This document shows positions 44,909 through 54,093 of a stretch of 64,000 nucleotides of DNA, piece after piece. The stretch is taken from the NCBI RefSeq assembly GCF_025642745.1, contig NZ_JANZKP010000004.1, forward strand, positions 48,711-112,710. Direction: 5' to 3'. A program made the translations under genes and the position numbers. The notes under the pieces were generated by a model. That model saw only the letters and a program-made list of their open reading frames with translations, made no database searches and was not told the origin of the DNA. This DNA comes from Cellulomonas sp. RIT-PI-Y. Its GTDB lineage: Bacteria; Actinomycetota; Actinomycetes; Actinomycetales; Cellulomonadaceae. How positions within the stretch are numbered: position 1 is the stretch's first letter; the number at the start of each line of letters is the position of its first letter.

Positions 44909-45721
44909 ATGCAGCAGGTTGTGGTGGCAGCCATTGTCGACGTGACACCCGACCTGGTGGATCTTCTCAGCGGCGAGCCGGTGGTGGTGGTCGGCCCGGA
45001 GGCGCTCGAGGAGTTGTGGGACGGCGTCGACGAGAACGCCACGCACGTCCTGCTGATCGGCGAGCGCCGGCACGAGGCCCAGGTCCGGCGGCACGCGGCC
45101 CTGCTCGCCGACCGTGGAACCGCCGTCGCGTGGTGCCTGCTCCCGCACGGACCCGCCGCCCTGGTCCTCCTGGCGCTCCAGGTGGCCGGCGTGCGGCTGG
45201 ACGCCGGAGCGCTCCCGTCGCTGCTCGGTGATCTCGCCGGGTCGACCTGGAGCGGGGCGTGGACGCCCAGCGTCGCGCGGCTCGCCGACCCCGCCCCGAG
45301 CCTCGGACAGCACATGCGTTCGCTGCTTCCCAGCGGCGGCGGTTTCGTGGTCACGCTCGCGGGCGACGCCGGGCCCGGCGTCGTGCCGGTGGGATCAGCC
45401 GCGCAGCCGGCGGCGCTGTCCCGGCACGCGCTGTACCGGGCGGGGGGCGAGGTGCCGCCGCCGGCCCTCGACCACCTCCACCGGGTGACCGGGACCACCG
45501 ACACGGTGGAGCTGCCCGGCCTGCGGCTCGACCCCGACCGGTTCGGCGCCCCTCGGGCGGTCGAGCTGGTGGCGCTGCCGCACTCGCACGACGTCCCGCT
45601 GCCCCGGACCGAGGGCGCCGAACGGTGCACCATCTGTGGCGCCGCGGTGCTCGACGCGTTCTGCCCCTACTGCCATGTGCGACCCGCTGGTCGCACCGAC
45701 CTCACCGGAGGCCAGTCGTGA
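44909..45721 (+). CDS. Zinc-ribbon protein of unknown function at the head of the Tad operon
   Basis: A 270-residue predicted cytoplasmic protein. No family is recognised in the N-terminal ~225 residues, which look alpha/beta (QQVVVAAIVDVTPDLVDLL, THVLLIGERRHEAQVRRHAALLADRGTAVAW). The C-terminus carries a two-knuckle treble-clef or zinc ribbon: CTICGAAVLDAFCPYC near residue 245. AAGGAG precedes the ATG by 7 nt and a possible -10 TACTTT lies at 44869. Its stop overlaps the cpaB GTG (GTGA), so it is translationally coupled to pilus genes and probably serves in assembly or its regulation. Confidence 0.7.
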   Translation: MQQVVVAAIVDVTPDLVDLLSGEPVVVVGPEALEELWDGVDENATHVLLIGERRHEAQVRRHAALLADRGTAVAWCLLPHGPAALVLLALQVAGVRLDAGALPSLLGDLAGSTWSGAWTPSVARLADPAPSLGQHMRSLLPSGGGFVVTLAGDAGPGVVPVGSAAQPAALSRHALYRAGGEVPPPALDHLHRVTGTTDTVELPGLRLDPDRFGAPRAVELVALPHSHDVPLPRTEGAERCTICGAAVLDAFCPYCHVRPAGRTDLTGGQS

Positions 45722-46446
45722 ACCCCCGCCAGCGCAGAGGTGTGCTGTTCATCCTGCTCTCCGCCCTCTTGGCGGTCGTCGTCTTCGTCGTCGTGGCCGC
45801 CTACGTCGGCGACGTCTCCAGTCAGGTGGGCGACAAGGTCACCGTGTACCGGGCCGCGGACGACCTCCCGGCGTACACCGAACTCTCCGAGGAGACCCTG
45901 GTCGCGGACGAGGTGCCGGCCCGCTGGCTCTCCGAGTCGGCGCAGGTGACGCAGGACGACCTGGTCGGCCGCAAGGTCGGGGTGGCCGTCCAGGAGGGCA
46001 CCATGCTCACCACCGACATGCTGGTCGCCGCCTCGGACCTGAGCCCGACCGAGCGCGAGATCGCGATCAAGGTCGACCAGGTGACGGGCATCGCCGATCG
46101 GGTCGCCCCGGGCGACTACGTCGACATCTACGCGGTGTTCGCTGACGTGGCCGGGCTGCCCAAGCAGGTCCAGGTGCTGGTGCGCAACGTGCGGGTGGTC
46201 TCCGTGCGCGGCAGTCAGGTCGAGACCGACGACGACTCGCTGACCGGACAGCAGACCGTCGTCCCGGTGACCCTCGCGCTCGAGCCCAACGACGCCCTGG
46301 CCGTGACCTACGCGGCGGCCTTCGCCGAGGAGGTCCGCCTGGTGGGTCTGCCGACCGGCACCGGCGGGGACCGCACCGGTGAGCAGAGCGAATTCGACGC
46401 CGACGAACTCGGCGGGACCGCCGTGCCGGAAGGGGTGGGCAACTGA
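45718..46446 (+). CDS. cpaB: Flp pilus assembly protein CpaB/RcpC
   Basis: A 242-residue Tad component. It has an N-terminal transmembrane helix (residues ~9-31, VLFILLSALLAVVVFVVVAAYVG) and an SAF domain (VTVYRAADDLPAYTELSEETLVADEVPARWL, then DLVGRKVGVAVQEGTMLTTDML) followed by the RcpC-like beta domain (EIAIKVDQVTGIADRVAPGDYVDIYAVF). SAF domains are thought to contact cell-wall glycan. The GTG start overlaps the previous stop; the CpaE-TadE fusion gene starts on the last base of this gene's stop codon. Confidence 0.9.
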   Translation: MNPRQRRGVLFILLSALLAVVVFVVVAAYVGDVSSQVGDKVTVYRAADDLPAYTELSEETLVADEVPARWLSESAQVTQDDLVGRKVGVAVQEGTMLTTDMLVAASDLSPTEREIAIKVDQVTGIADRVAPGDYVDIYAVFADVAGLPKQVQVLVRNVRVVSVRGSQVETDDDSLTGQQTVVPVTLALEPNDALAVTYAAAFAEEVRLVGLPTGTGGDRTGEQSEFDADELGGTAVPEGVGN

Positions 46447-48134
46447 TGGCCGGCTTGGTGGTGATCGGCTGCGCCGATCAGTCCGTCGCCTACGAACTGC
46501 GCGCTCAGCTCGCGGAGGCCGCGGACGTCGAGGTGGTGGGGGTCGCCGAGACCACGACGGAGCTCGCGGCCCTGGTGCTGGCCCACGAGCCGAATCTGGT
46601 GCTCGTGCACGACCAGCTCGGTCCGGAGCCGGTGCACCAGGTGGTGCGCGACCTCGGGCTGCGCCGGCCGGCGACGGTCGCCGTGGTGGTCTCCGAGGAC
46701 GCCGAACCGCAGGCGCTCGCAGCGGCGATGGACGCCGGGGCGCGGGGCGTGCTCTCCTACCCGCTGTCGTTCGAGGACGTGCAGCAGCGGGTGTCCAGCG
46801 CGCTGGACTGGTCCCGGCACCTGCAGAGCATGCTGATGGCCGCGAAGGACGCGGGTGAGGGCACGCGTGGTCGCGCCGCGGTGGTCGCGTTCGCCGGGTC
46901 CAAGGGCGGCGTCGGCACCACGTCGATCGTCACGCACCTGTGCTGGGACGTCCGCCGCGAGGTGCCCGGGCTCAAGGTGCTCGTCATCGACCTCGACCTG
47001 GAGAAGGGCGACGTCACGAGCCTGATCGAGGCGCGTTACCGGACCTCGATCGCGGATCTGGCCAAGGTATCGCAGGACCTGTCGCCGCGGACGGTGGTGG
47101 ACGCGGTGTTCGAGCACGAGTCGGGGCTCCACCTGCTGCTGCCGCCCGAGGACGTCCGGGACGTCGAGTGGGTGACCCCGGCGGCGGTCCGGCAGATCAT
47201 CGGTCTGGTCCGTCAGCAGTACGACCTCGTGGTGGTCGACACCGGATCGCACGTGACCCCGGTGCAGGCGGCCGTGATCGAGATCGCCGACGAGGTGGTC
47301 ACCGTCGTGACCCCCGACCTGATCAGCCTGCGCGCCGCGCGCCGCAACGTCGGCTGGTGGGAGTCCCTCGGCGTCCGCAAGGCGAGCGGCTCGCGGGTGC
47401 TGCTGAACAAGCACTCGCGGCGGGACGAGGTGCAGCCCGACACCGTGCGGAAGCTGGCGCCCTCGCCCTTGCTGGACACGGTCCTGCCGGACCTCGGCCG
47501 CAAGCTGGTGGAGTCCGCCAACGCCCGGTCGCCGCAGCTGGTGGAGGAGACCGTCTGGTGGCGTGCGCTCCGCGGCGTCGGCCGGGAGGTCGGCGTGGCG
47601 CGTGCGGCCGTCGTGGCCGACCTCGGTGCCGCCGAGGAGAGCGCCGAGGCCGCCGAGACGCGGAGCGCCGGACGCCGGGCGCAGCGCTCGGGCCGCGGCC
47701 AGGCGGAGCCCCCGTCCGCGGCGGAGGCCGGCGCCGCCCCCGTCCGCGGGCGGCGTGCCATCCGGTTGCCGCACCGGGGCGACGAGGGGTCGGCGAGCAT
47801 CGAGCTGCTCGGGGTCCTGCCGTGGATGGTGCTGGCCTGCGTGCTGCTGTGGCAGCTCGGGGTGGCGGGGATGACCTATGTCTGGACGGGCTACGCCGCC
47901 TCGGACGCGGCGCGGGTCGCCGCGATCGACCCCACCCGGCCGGACGAGGTCCGCCAGGCGGCCGAGGACCGGTTCCCGGACGGGATGCGCGACCAGCTCA
48001 CGGTCGCGGTCGGCTCGGCCGACGCGGGGTCGACGACGGTCTCCGTGAAGGCCCGGGTCCCGCTGATGGTGCCGGGTGTCTTCGCCACGCCGTGGGACGT
48101 GACGGTCGACCGCCAGGTGGTGAGCGAACCGTGA
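46446..48134 (+). CDS. CpaE/TadZ-type ATPase fused to a TadE-like pseudopilin
   Basis: A 562-residue fusion. Residues 1-135 are a degenerate receiver-like domain (MAGLVVIGCADQSVAYEL). Residues ~140-395 are a ParA/MinD-like ATPase with deviant Walker A FAGSKGGVGTTSIVTHL (first Lys kept, second replaced by Thr as in CpaE/TadZ) and VLVIDLDLEKGDV. A low-complexity Ala/Arg/Glu linker spans ~396-440. Then comes a TadE unit: the prepilin-peptidase motif G448-SASIE with Glu at +5, a hydrophobic helix ~454-480 and a ~75-residue C-terminal domain ending in VVSEP. Normally these are two proteins. Cleavage after G448 would release a mature pseudopilin. A TTG at 47766 could also give an independent TadE start. 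Overlaps by 4 nt with the next tadE. Confidence 0.85.
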   Translation: MAGLVVIGCADQSVAYELRAQLAEAADVEVVGVAETTTELAALVLAHEPNLVLVHDQLGPEPVHQVVRDLGLRRPATVAVVVSEDAEPQALAAAMDAGARGVLSYPLSFEDVQQRVSSALDWSRHLQSMLMAAKDAGEGTRGRAAVVAFAGSKGGVGTTSIVTHLCWDVRREVPGLKVLVIDLDLEKGDVTSLIEARYRTSIADLAKVSQDLSPRTVVDAVFEHESGLHLLLPPEDVRDVEWVTPAAVRQIIGLVRQQYDLVVVDTGSHVTPVQAAVIEIADEVVTVVTPDLISLRAARRNVGWWESLGVRKASGSRVLLNKHSRRDEVQPDTVRKLAPSPLLDTVLPDLGRKLVESANARSPQLVEETVWWRALRGVGREVGVARAAVVADLGAAEESAEAAETRSAGRRAQRSGRGQAEPPSAAEAGAAPVRGRRAIRLPHRGDEGSASIELLGVLPWMVLACVLLWQLGVAGMTYVWTGYAASDAARVAAIDPTRPDEVRQAAEDRFPDGMRDQLTVAVGSADAGSTTVSVKARVPLMVPGVFATPWDVTVDRQVVSEP

Positions 48135-48481
48135 CGGCGTACCGGCGGCGACGGCCGCACGGCGACCGCGGCAGCGCGGCCCTGGAACTCCTCGGCGTGA
48201 TCCCCGTCGTGGTCGTCGTCCTGCTGCTGCTGGTGCAGGTCTGCGCGGCCGGGTACACGGTGCTGGCGACGAACCAGGCCGTGCGGGACGGAGCCCGGGC
48301 GCACAGCCTGGGCCAGTCGGTGTCGACGGCGGTGGATCATTCGCTGCCCGGCGGCCTGGACGCCGAGCGGGTGGAGGTCGCGGGGGACACGGTGCTGGTG
48401 GAGGTGCGGGTGCCGCGGGTCGCGGTGCTGCCGACGTTCACGGTCACCCGCGAGGCGGCCATGCCGAGGACGGACCGATGA
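48131..48481 (+). CDS. TadE-like pseudopilin
   Basis: A 116-residue minor pilin-like protein. The basic leader VTAYRRRRPHGDRG is followed by the type IV-like processing site G-SAALE (Glu at +5) and a hydrophobic helix (LLGVIPVVVVVLLLLVQVCAAGYTVL), then a small C-terminal beta domain (VEVAGDTVLVEVRVPRVAVLP). It starts with GTG overlapping the fusion gene's stop (GTGA) and its own stop overlaps the tadA ATG (ATGA). It resembles the TadE half of the preceding fusion and probably arose with it by duplication. Confidence 0.85.
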   Translation: MTAYRRRRPHGDRGSAALELLGVIPVVVVVLLLLVQVCAAGYTVLATNQAVRDGARAHSLGQSVSTAVDHSLPGGLDAERVEVAGDTVLVEVRVPRVAVLPTFTVTREAAMPRTDR

Positions 48482-49833
48482 GGGGCGGGTTCGACGACTG
48501 GGCCGGCACCGGTTCGCGGCGGGCCGAGCCCGCGGTGATCGCGAGCGCGTCCCGCGGTGACCTGGACGAGGGACTGGTCGCGACGTTCCGGCGCAAGCTG
48601 CTGGACGAGGTCGATCTGCACGAGCTCGGCCGGCTCGACGCGGGTCAGCGCCGGATCCGTCTGGAGCGGGTCGTCGCCCACCTGGTGTCGACCGAGGGCG
48701 TCATCCTCACCACCCGTGAACGCAACGCGCTCATCCGGCGCGTGGTGGACGAGTCGATCGGCCTGGGTGTGCTCGAGCCGCTGCTGGCGGACGAGACGGT
48801 GTCCGAGGTGATGATCAACGGCCACGACACGATCTACGTCGAACGGTTCGGCCAGGTCGAGCGCGTCCCGACGGCCTTCGCGAGCGAGGAGCAGCTGCGG
48901 CAGACCATCGACCGGATCGTCTCCACCGTGAACCGGCGGGTGGACGAGTCGAGCCCGATGGTCGACGCCCGGCTCCCCCCGGACGAACGGATGCCGCGCG
49001 GCGCCCGGGTGCACGTGGTGCTCCCGCCGCTGGCCCTGGACGGACCGACCGTGACGATCCGGCTGTTCCCGAAGGCGTACGGACTCGACGAGCTGCTGAA
49101 CCGCGGCAGCCTGGACGCCGCGACGGCAGACCTGCTGGCGGCCTGCGTCCGCGCGCGGCTGAACGTGATCGTCTCCGGCGGTACCGCCTCCGGGAAGACG
49201 ACGATGCTCAATGCGCTGTCGGCGTTCATCCAGTCGCGGCAGCGCATCATCACGATCGAGGACGCCGCCGAGCTGTCCCTGGCCCAGGAGCACGTGGTCC
49301 GGCTCGAGACCAGGCCGCCGAACGTCGAGGGCCAGGGCCAGGTCACCATCCGCGACCTGGTGCGCAACGCGCTGCGGATGCGCCCGGACCGGGTGATCGT
49401 CGGAGAGGTCCGCGGCGGCGAGGCGCTGGACATGCTGCAGGCGATGAACACCGGTCACGAGGGCTCACTGGCCACGGTGCACGCCAACTCCGCGGTGGAT
49501 GCGCTGATCCGGTTGGAGACCCTGGCGTCGATGAGCGACGTGGAGGTGCCCTTCCACGCGCTGCGCGACCAGGTGAACAACGCCATCGACATCGTGGTGC
49601 AGCTGCTGCGCGGGTCGGACGGCACCCGGCGGGTGGTCGACGTCTCCTACGTGGCCTCGCGCCACCGGGAGGACTTCCGGCTGGTGCCGTTGATGCGCTG
49701 GGATCCGGAGGCGGTGACCGACCACGGTCCCGCCGGCGCCTTCCTCGCGTACGCCGCTCCGCAGGAGCTCGTGGACCGGTTGCGGATCGCGGGGGAGTCC
49801 CTCGGCTCCGGCCGCCAGGAGGTCGCGCCGTGA
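48478..49833 (+). CDS. tadA: Tad pilus secretion ATPase TadA/CpaF
   Basis: The 451-residue cytoplasmic hexameric ATPase that drives pilus extrusion. It has an N-terminal helical domain, LADETVSEVMINGHDTIYVERFG (typical of CpaF), Walker A VSGGTASGKTTMLNAL (about 231-246), IITIEDAAELSL (Walker B/Asp box), RALRMRPDRVIVGEVRGGEALDMLQAMNTGHEGSLATVHAN (VGEVRGGE and His box). It is complete. Overlaps both flanking genes by 4 nt. Confidence 0.96.
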   Translation: MRGGFDDWAGTGSRRAEPAVIASASRGDLDEGLVATFRRKLLDEVDLHELGRLDAGQRRIRLERVVAHLVSTEGVILTTRERNALIRRVVDESIGLGVLEPLLADETVSEVMINGHDTIYVERFGQVERVPTAFASEEQLRQTIDRIVSTVNRRVDESSPMVDARLPPDERMPRGARVHVVLPPLALDGPTVTIRLFPKAYGLDELLNRGSLDAATADLLAACVRARLNVIVSGGTASGKTTMLNALSAFIQSRQRIITIEDAAELSLAQEHVVRLETRPPNVEGQGQVTIRDLVRNALRMRPDRVIVGEVRGGEALDMLQAMNTGHEGSLATVHANSAVDALIRLETLASMSDVEVPFHALRDQVNNAIDIVVQLLRGSDGTRRVVDVSYVASRHREDFRLVPLMRWDPEAVTDHGPAGAFLAYAAPQELVDRLRIAGESLGSGRQEVAP

Positions 49834-50759
49834 CGGTTCTGCTGATCCTCGTCGTGGTGATCGCGGCGAGCGTGTTCCTGGTGACCGGGCTGCGCGACCT
49901 GCTCTCGGTCCGCCCACAGCGCCGGGTCCTGCTGGAGGCGCTCAGCGAGACCAGCACGCCGCTGACCGGGGTGGGACGGATCGAGCGCTGGGACCGCCTG
50001 TTCCGGACCACCCGGCTCGGCCGGTGGACCGAGCGTCAACTGGTGCTGGCCGGGGAGGACGAGCGTCCGCCGGTGGTGGTGTTCGGCATCGCCGTCCTGG
50101 GCGGCATCGCCGTCGGCTGGGTGCTGGCGGTCGGGCTGGCCCCGGCGTTCGGCCTCCTGGGGGTCGTGGCGATCGTGGTGGGGATCCGGATGTTCCTGGC
50201 CCGGGGGCGGGAGCGCCGCAACGAGCAGTTCGTCGCCCAGATGCCCGAGCTCGCCCGGGTGCTGTCCAACGCCACCAGTGCCGGGCTCTCGATCTCGGCG
50301 GCGATCGGCGTCGCGTCCAACGAGCTGTCCGCACCGGCCGGTCCGGAGCTCGGCCGGGTGGCCAGCCGGATGCGGTTCGGGGACAGCCTGGACACCGCGA
50401 TGTCCGAACTGGAGGCCCGGCTGCCGTCGCGCGAGGTGTCGGTGCTGGTCTCCACCCTCCTGGTCAGCGCTCGCGCGGGCGGGTCGCTGGTGGCGTCGCT
50501 CCGGGACATCGCCAACACGCTCGACGAGCGCAAGGAGACCCGGCGCGCGGTGCGGACCACGCTCGCGCAGTCCACGTCGACCGGCTACCTGGTGATCGGC
50601 ATGGGCTTCGGTCTCCTGTTCCTGCTCAACGCCATCCAGCCCGGCACCGTGCAGGCGATGACCTCCGAGTGGCTCGGGCGGGCCGCGCTCGTCGTCGCGT
50701 CCGTGCTGTTCGTCTCCGGGTTCCTGCTGATCCGCCGGATGGCGAGGTTCGACGGATGA
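49830..50759 (+). CDS. tadB: Tad pilus inner-membrane platform protein TadB
   Basis: A 309-residue type II secretion F-domain protein. There is an N-terminal transmembrane helix (LLILVVVIAASVFLVTGL), a second hydrophobic stretch near 78-115, the T2SF cytoplasmic domain (ELARVLSNATSAGLSISAAIGVASNEL ... DSLDTAMSELEARLPSREVSVLVSTLLVSARAGGSLVASLRDIANTLDERKE), and two C-terminal helices. GTG start overlapping the tadA stop. Works with TadC as the membrane platform of TadA. Confidence 0.94.
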   Translation: MTVLLILVVVIAASVFLVTGLRDLLSVRPQRRVLLEALSETSTPLTGVGRIERWDRLFRTTRLGRWTERQLVLAGEDERPPVVVFGIAVLGGIAVGWVLAVGLAPAFGLLGVVAIVVGIRMFLARGRERRNEQFVAQMPELARVLSNATSAGLSISAAIGVASNELSAPAGPELGRVASRMRFGDSLDTAMSELEARLPSREVSVLVSTLLVSARAGGSLVASLRDIANTLDERKETRRAVRTTLAQSTSTGYLVIGMGFGLLFLLNAIQPGTVQAMTSEWLGRAALVVASVLFVSGFLLIRRMARFDG

Positions 50760-51661
50760 GCCCGCTGGTCGCGATCGCGATGTCCGCCGTCGCCGCGCTC
50801 GCGGTGGTGGTGTTCATGGTCGGCTGGCGGATGGTGCGCTCCGACGCGCTGGACGTCCTGGCCGTGGAGGACCTGGACCTGCTGCGTGGGCAGCAGCGCC
50901 GGCGCGCGGAGGGCGAGAGCCCGCTGCAACGGCTGGCCCGTGCGCAGGTCCCGCGGCTGCGCTCCCTGCTGGGTCCGCGCCGGCTGGCCGGGCTGCAACG
51001 ACGCATCGACGAGGCCGGCCGACCCGACGGCATGACCGTCGACGGCTACCTGCAGAGCACCGCGTGGTGGGGCGTGCTGGTCGCCCCGGTGATCCTGGTC
51101 CTGCTGCTGCAGGGCAATCTGCTGATCGCGGCGCTCGGACTGACCGTCCCGGTGGTGCTGCCGCTCAGCCGGGTGGCGGCCGCCCAGCGACGGCGGCGCG
51201 AGCGGATCGACCGCGACCTGCCGGACTTCCTGGACGTGCTGGCCGTGACGGTGATGGCCGGAGTGAACTTCCGCGCGGCGCTGGCGCGGGTCGCCGAGCG
51301 CTTCGACGGGCCGCTGGCGGACGAGGTCACCCTGACACTGCAGCAGATCGCGAGTGGCGCGTCGGTGCGTCAGGCGTTCACCGACCTGCGCCGTCGCAGC
51401 ACCTCGGAACCGGTGGGGCAGTTCGTCTCGGCCCTGCTCCAGTCGCAGGAGCTCGGTGCCCCGTTGGCCGAGTCGCTCGGACAGATCGCCGAGGACATGC
51501 GCCGGGACAGCGGCCAGCGCCAGCGCCAGGCCGCGGCGCGCACGGCACCGCGGGTGACGCTGGTGACCTCGCTGGTGCTGGTGCCCGGAGCCCTGGTGCT
51601 GATCGCGATCGGCCTCTACGTCGGGGCCGACGTCGACCTCGGTTCGCTGCTGGGGATGTGA
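50756..51661 (+). CDS. tadC: Tad pilus inner-membrane platform protein TadC
   Basis: A 301-residue type II secretion F-domain protein, the partner of TadB. It has N-terminal helices near 5-24, a paired hydrophobic region near 105-140 (GVLVAPVILVLLLQGNLLIAALGLTVPVVLP), the cytoplasmic F domain (DLPDFLDVLAVTVMAGVNFRAALARVAERFDGPLADEVTLTLQQIASGASVRQAFTDL) and a C-terminal helix. The ATG at 50756 overlaps the tadB stop. The histidine kinase gene begins 1 nt after its stop. Confidence 0.94.
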   Translation: MSPLVAIAMSAVAALAVVVFMVGWRMVRSDALDVLAVEDLDLLRGQQRRRAEGESPLQRLARAQVPRLRSLLGPRRLAGLQRRIDEAGRPDGMTVDGYLQSTAWWGVLVAPVILVLLLQGNLLIAALGLTVPVVLPLSRVAAAQRRRRERIDRDLPDFLDVLAVTVMAGVNFRAALARVAERFDGPLADEVTLTLQQIASGASVRQAFTDLRRRSTSEPVGQFVSALLQSQELGAPLAESLGQIAEDMRRDSGQRQRQAAARTAPRVTLVTSLVLVPGALVLIAIGLYVGADVDLGSLLGM

Positions 51662-51662
51662 G

Positions 51663-52883
51663 ATGTCGATCGGACAGCACCGGGACTTCTCCCGTCAGCT
51701 CGTGCAGATCTCGCTGATCGTGCGCTTGCTGGCGATCATGGTCGCCCTGCTCGGTCTGGTCGGGAACACCATGACCGCGACGGTGCTGGCGGCGGTCGTG
51801 GTGCTCAGCACGTCCGGTCTGTCGGTGCTGCTCTCACCGGCGGTCGCCGACTTCGTGCTGCGGCACCCGCTGGTGCTCCTGGTGGACCTGCTGATCGTGC
51901 TCGGCGTGGTCTCGGTGCTCGGTGTCGAGAGTCCGCTGGTGCTGGCCACCTTCTCGACCGCGCTGATCATCGGAGTGCTGTTCGAACGGCGGGTCGCGGT
52001 GCTGAGCGCCGTCGTCCTGGTCGCCGGGTATCTGCTCGTCGAGCGGATCTGGCCCGGCGACGAGCGGGGTTTCATGATCGCGCTGGGGGTGCCCGCGCTG
52101 TACGTGATCCTGATCGCCGTGGGCCTGACGGTGCGCGGCGCCCACGAGCTCCAGCTGTCCACCTCGAACGCGCTGGCCGAGGCCGAGCAGCGCGCGGTGG
52201 CGGCCGACGAGCGTGCCCGGCTGGCCCGGGAGATGCACGACTCGCTCGGCAAGACGCTGCACGGGATCGCGCTGGCGGCCGAGGCGCTGCCGATGTGGGT
52301 GGAGCGGGACCGCGATCAGGCGGTCGGGCATGCCCGGGAGCTGGCGTCCGCGGCGCAGCAGGCGGCGGACGAGGGGCGTCGGCTGCTGGTGCGGATGCGG
52401 GCCGATCAACCCGACCGGCCGTTCGCGGAGGTGCTGACCGGCGTCTGCGCGACCTGGTCGGGTCAGTCCGGGGTGCCGTGCCGGGTCACCGTCGACGGCG
52501 TGGTCGATCTCGGCACCGACACCAGGTACGAGCTGCTGGCCATCCTGGGCGAGGCGCTGGAGAACATCAGCCGGCACGCCGGGGCGACGTCGGTCGAGGT
52601 GTCGCTGCAGGGCAGGGCGGACGGGGCCGCGCGCGTCAGCGTGCAGGACGACGGCTGCGGGTTCGATCCGCCGTCGGACGGCCGCAGCCCGGCGGGGCAC
52701 TTCGGCCTCACCGGGATGGACGAGCGCGCCCGGTCGGTGGGGATGACCCTGTCCCTGAGTTCGCAGCCCGGGCGGGGATCGGTCGTGGTCGTGGACATCC
52801 CCGGGCCCCGGACCGGTCCGATCCCGGTCGTGGACGAGCCGTTCGCCGTCGTCGCGCGTCCCGACGGTCGAGGAGGCCGCTGA
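51663..52883 (+). CDS. NarL-system-type sensor histidine kinase in the Tad locus
   Basis: A 406-residue HisKA_3 kinase. Residues ~15-160 hold about six hydrophobic helices with very short loops, so it probably senses the membrane or an intramembrane signal. The dimerisation/phosphoacceptor helix is [19 protein letters not shown] with His192, and the HATPase domain has the N box [13 protein letters not shown]1 [11 protein letters not shown] and [14 protein letters not shown]. The stop overlaps the response regulator ATG. Its place between tadC and flp strongly suggests that it controls pilus production. Confidence 0.92.
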   Translation: MSIGQHRDFSRQLVQISLIVRLLAIMVALLGLVGNTMTATVLAAVVVLSTSGLSVLLSPAVADFVLRHPLVLLVDLLIVLGVVSVLGVESPLVLATFSTALIIGVLFERRVAVLSAVVLVAGYLLVERIWPGDERGFMIALGVPALYVILIAVGLTVRGAHELQLSTSNALAEAEQRAVAADERARLAREMHDSLGKTLHGIALAAEALPMWVERDRDQAVGHARELASAAQQAADEGRRLLVRMRADQPDRPFAEVLTGVCATWSGQSGVPCRVTVDGVVDLGTDTRYELLAILGEALENISRHAGATSVEVSLQGRADGAARVSVQDDGCGFDPPSDGRSPAGHFGLTGMDERARSVGMTLSLSSQPGRGSVVVVDIPGPRTGPIPVVDEPFAVVARPDGRGGR

Positions 52884-53566
52884 TGTCCGAGGTGCAGTCC
52901 GACCTGCCCGGCGCGGGTGATCACGCCGCGCTGACCCAGGCGACCGTGGTGGTCGTCGACGACAACTCCGTGATCCGGATGGGGCTGCGCGCCTTGATCG
53001 AGGCATCGGACCGGATGCGCGTGGTCGGGGAGGCGGGTGACGGCGAGGAGGCCGTCCGGGTCATCCGCGCCACTCTGCCGGACGTGGTCCTCCTGGACGT
53101 GCGGATGCCCCGCCGGGACGGTGTCCAGGTGCTGACCGAGGTCCGGCAATGGACCAAGGTGCTGATGCTCACGTACTCGGACGCGCCGGAGGTGGTCCGC
53201 GCGGCGGTCGAGGCGGGCGCCAGCGGGTACCTGGTGCACGGGCAGTTCGCCGCTCATGAGCTGGAGCGGTCCGTGCTCGCCGTCCGGGACGGGCAGTTCC
53301 TGCTGTCGCGGGCCGCGGCCGATGCGATGCGCCGGACGTGGTCCGAGCCGCCGGAGCCCGTCGCGCCCGTCCGTCCGGACGCCGGTCTGTCCGAGCGGGA
53401 GATCGAGGTGATGGAGCTGGTCGCCGTGGGCCGGAGCAACGGGGAGATCGCGCGGGAGTGCTTCCTGTCCGAGAAGACGGTCAAGAACCACATCAACCAC
53501 ATCTTCGCCAAGCTCGGCGTGCGGAGCCGTGCTGAGGCGGTCGCCGTGTGGTTGGGGGCCGCCTAG
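52883..53566 (+). CDS. NarL/LuxR-type response regulator in the Tad locus
   Basis: A 227-residue regulator. The receiver has the acidic pair D26-D27 (VVVVDDNS), phosphoacceptor D72 (VVLLDVRMP), a Thr switch (LMLTYSD) and, unusually, His in place of the conserved Lys (GYLVHG). The C-terminal LuxR HTH is [55 protein letters not shown]. It overlaps the kinase gene by 1 nt. A matching double box occurs directly downstream, before flp, and again before the large pilin-like gene; these are its likely binding sites. Confidence 0.92.
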   Translation: MSEVQSDLPGAGDHAALTQATVVVVDDNSVIRMGLRALIEASDRMRVVGEAGDGEEAVRVIRATLPDVVLLDVRMPRRDGVQVLTEVRQWTKVLMLTYSDAPEVVRAAVEAGASGYLVHGQFAAHELERSVLAVRDGQFLLSRAAADAMRRTWSEPPEPVAPVRPDAGLSEREIEVMELVAVGRSNGEIARECFLSEKTVKNHINHIFAKLGVRSRAEAVAVWLGAA

Positions 53567-53610
53567 CCCAGGTGCCGGGGCCTCGGCTGGGCCCGGGCCC
53601 GGGAGAAGGA

Positions 53611-53666
53611 TGGGCCTGCGGTTGGGCCCACGGGCCCTCCGCCGGCCGCGTCCCCGCCCCTAGTGT
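53611..53666 (+). promoter_or_regulatory. flp promoter with double TGGGCCYRCG box
   Basis: TGGGCCTGCG (53611-53620) and TGGGCCCACG (53623-53632) form a direct pair with 12-nt period. CTAGTGTCA follows, with the -10-like TAGTGT at 53661-53666, 28 nt after the box. The same arrangement is found before the gene at 56822. Confidence 0.65.
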
Positions 53667-53752
53667 CAGTGGTGTCAGGAAGAGCCGGGACGTTGGTCCC
53701 GGGCCAGGGAGGGACCGCCGAGCGGCGGTCGGGGAACAGATCGGGGATTCCA

Positions 53753-53953
53753 ATGACTCGCATGCTGGTGAACACGCAGATCCGCATCCGCAAGATGCTC
53801 GAGAACCGCGAGCTCGGTCAGGGCACGCTCGAGTACCTGGGCATCGTGATCGTCGCCGCGATCCTGGTGGTCGCGCTCGTGACCGCCTTCAACAGCTTCG
53901 ACCTCGGCTCGAAGATCTCGGACCAGCTCGACAAGATCGGCAGCGCCGGCTGA
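53753..53953 (+). CDS. flp: Flp-type major pilin
   Basis: A 66-residue prepilin. The leader MTRMLVNTQIRIRKMLENRELG precedes the processing site ELG-QGTLEY (Glu at +5, Tyr at +6, the Flp Glu-Tyr hallmark), then a hydrophobic helix (LGIVIVAAILVVALVTAF) and a short polar tail SFDLGSKISDQLDKIGSAG. The mature subunit is about 44 residues, in the usual Flp range. It is monocistronic or leads into the TadG-like gene 140 nt downstream. The ATG at 53753 lies close before homology starts. The prepilin peptidase (TadV-like) is not in the window. Confidence 0.93.
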   Translation: MTRMLVNTQIRIRKMLENRELGQGTLEYLGIVIVAAILVVALVTAFNSFDLGSKISDQLDKIGSAG

Positions 53954-54093
53954 CCAGCGCTCACTCGGCACAGGGCGGTTCGGCGACGGAGGGGTCGCCG
54001 AGCCGCCCTGTGCCCGCGGCAGATCCGGACGGTCGTCCGGAGGCACCGCCGGGACACGGCAGACCGGGTACCGAGAGCACGGGCAGGGGACGG

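Noticed and set aside
46446..48134. Sequencing frameshift as the cause of the CpaE-TadE fusion
   Set aside because: Codon usage and homology stay in the same frame throughout the linker; no compensating frame change is needed, so a fused gene is the simplest reading, though a missed stop by base substitution cannot be excluded without reads.
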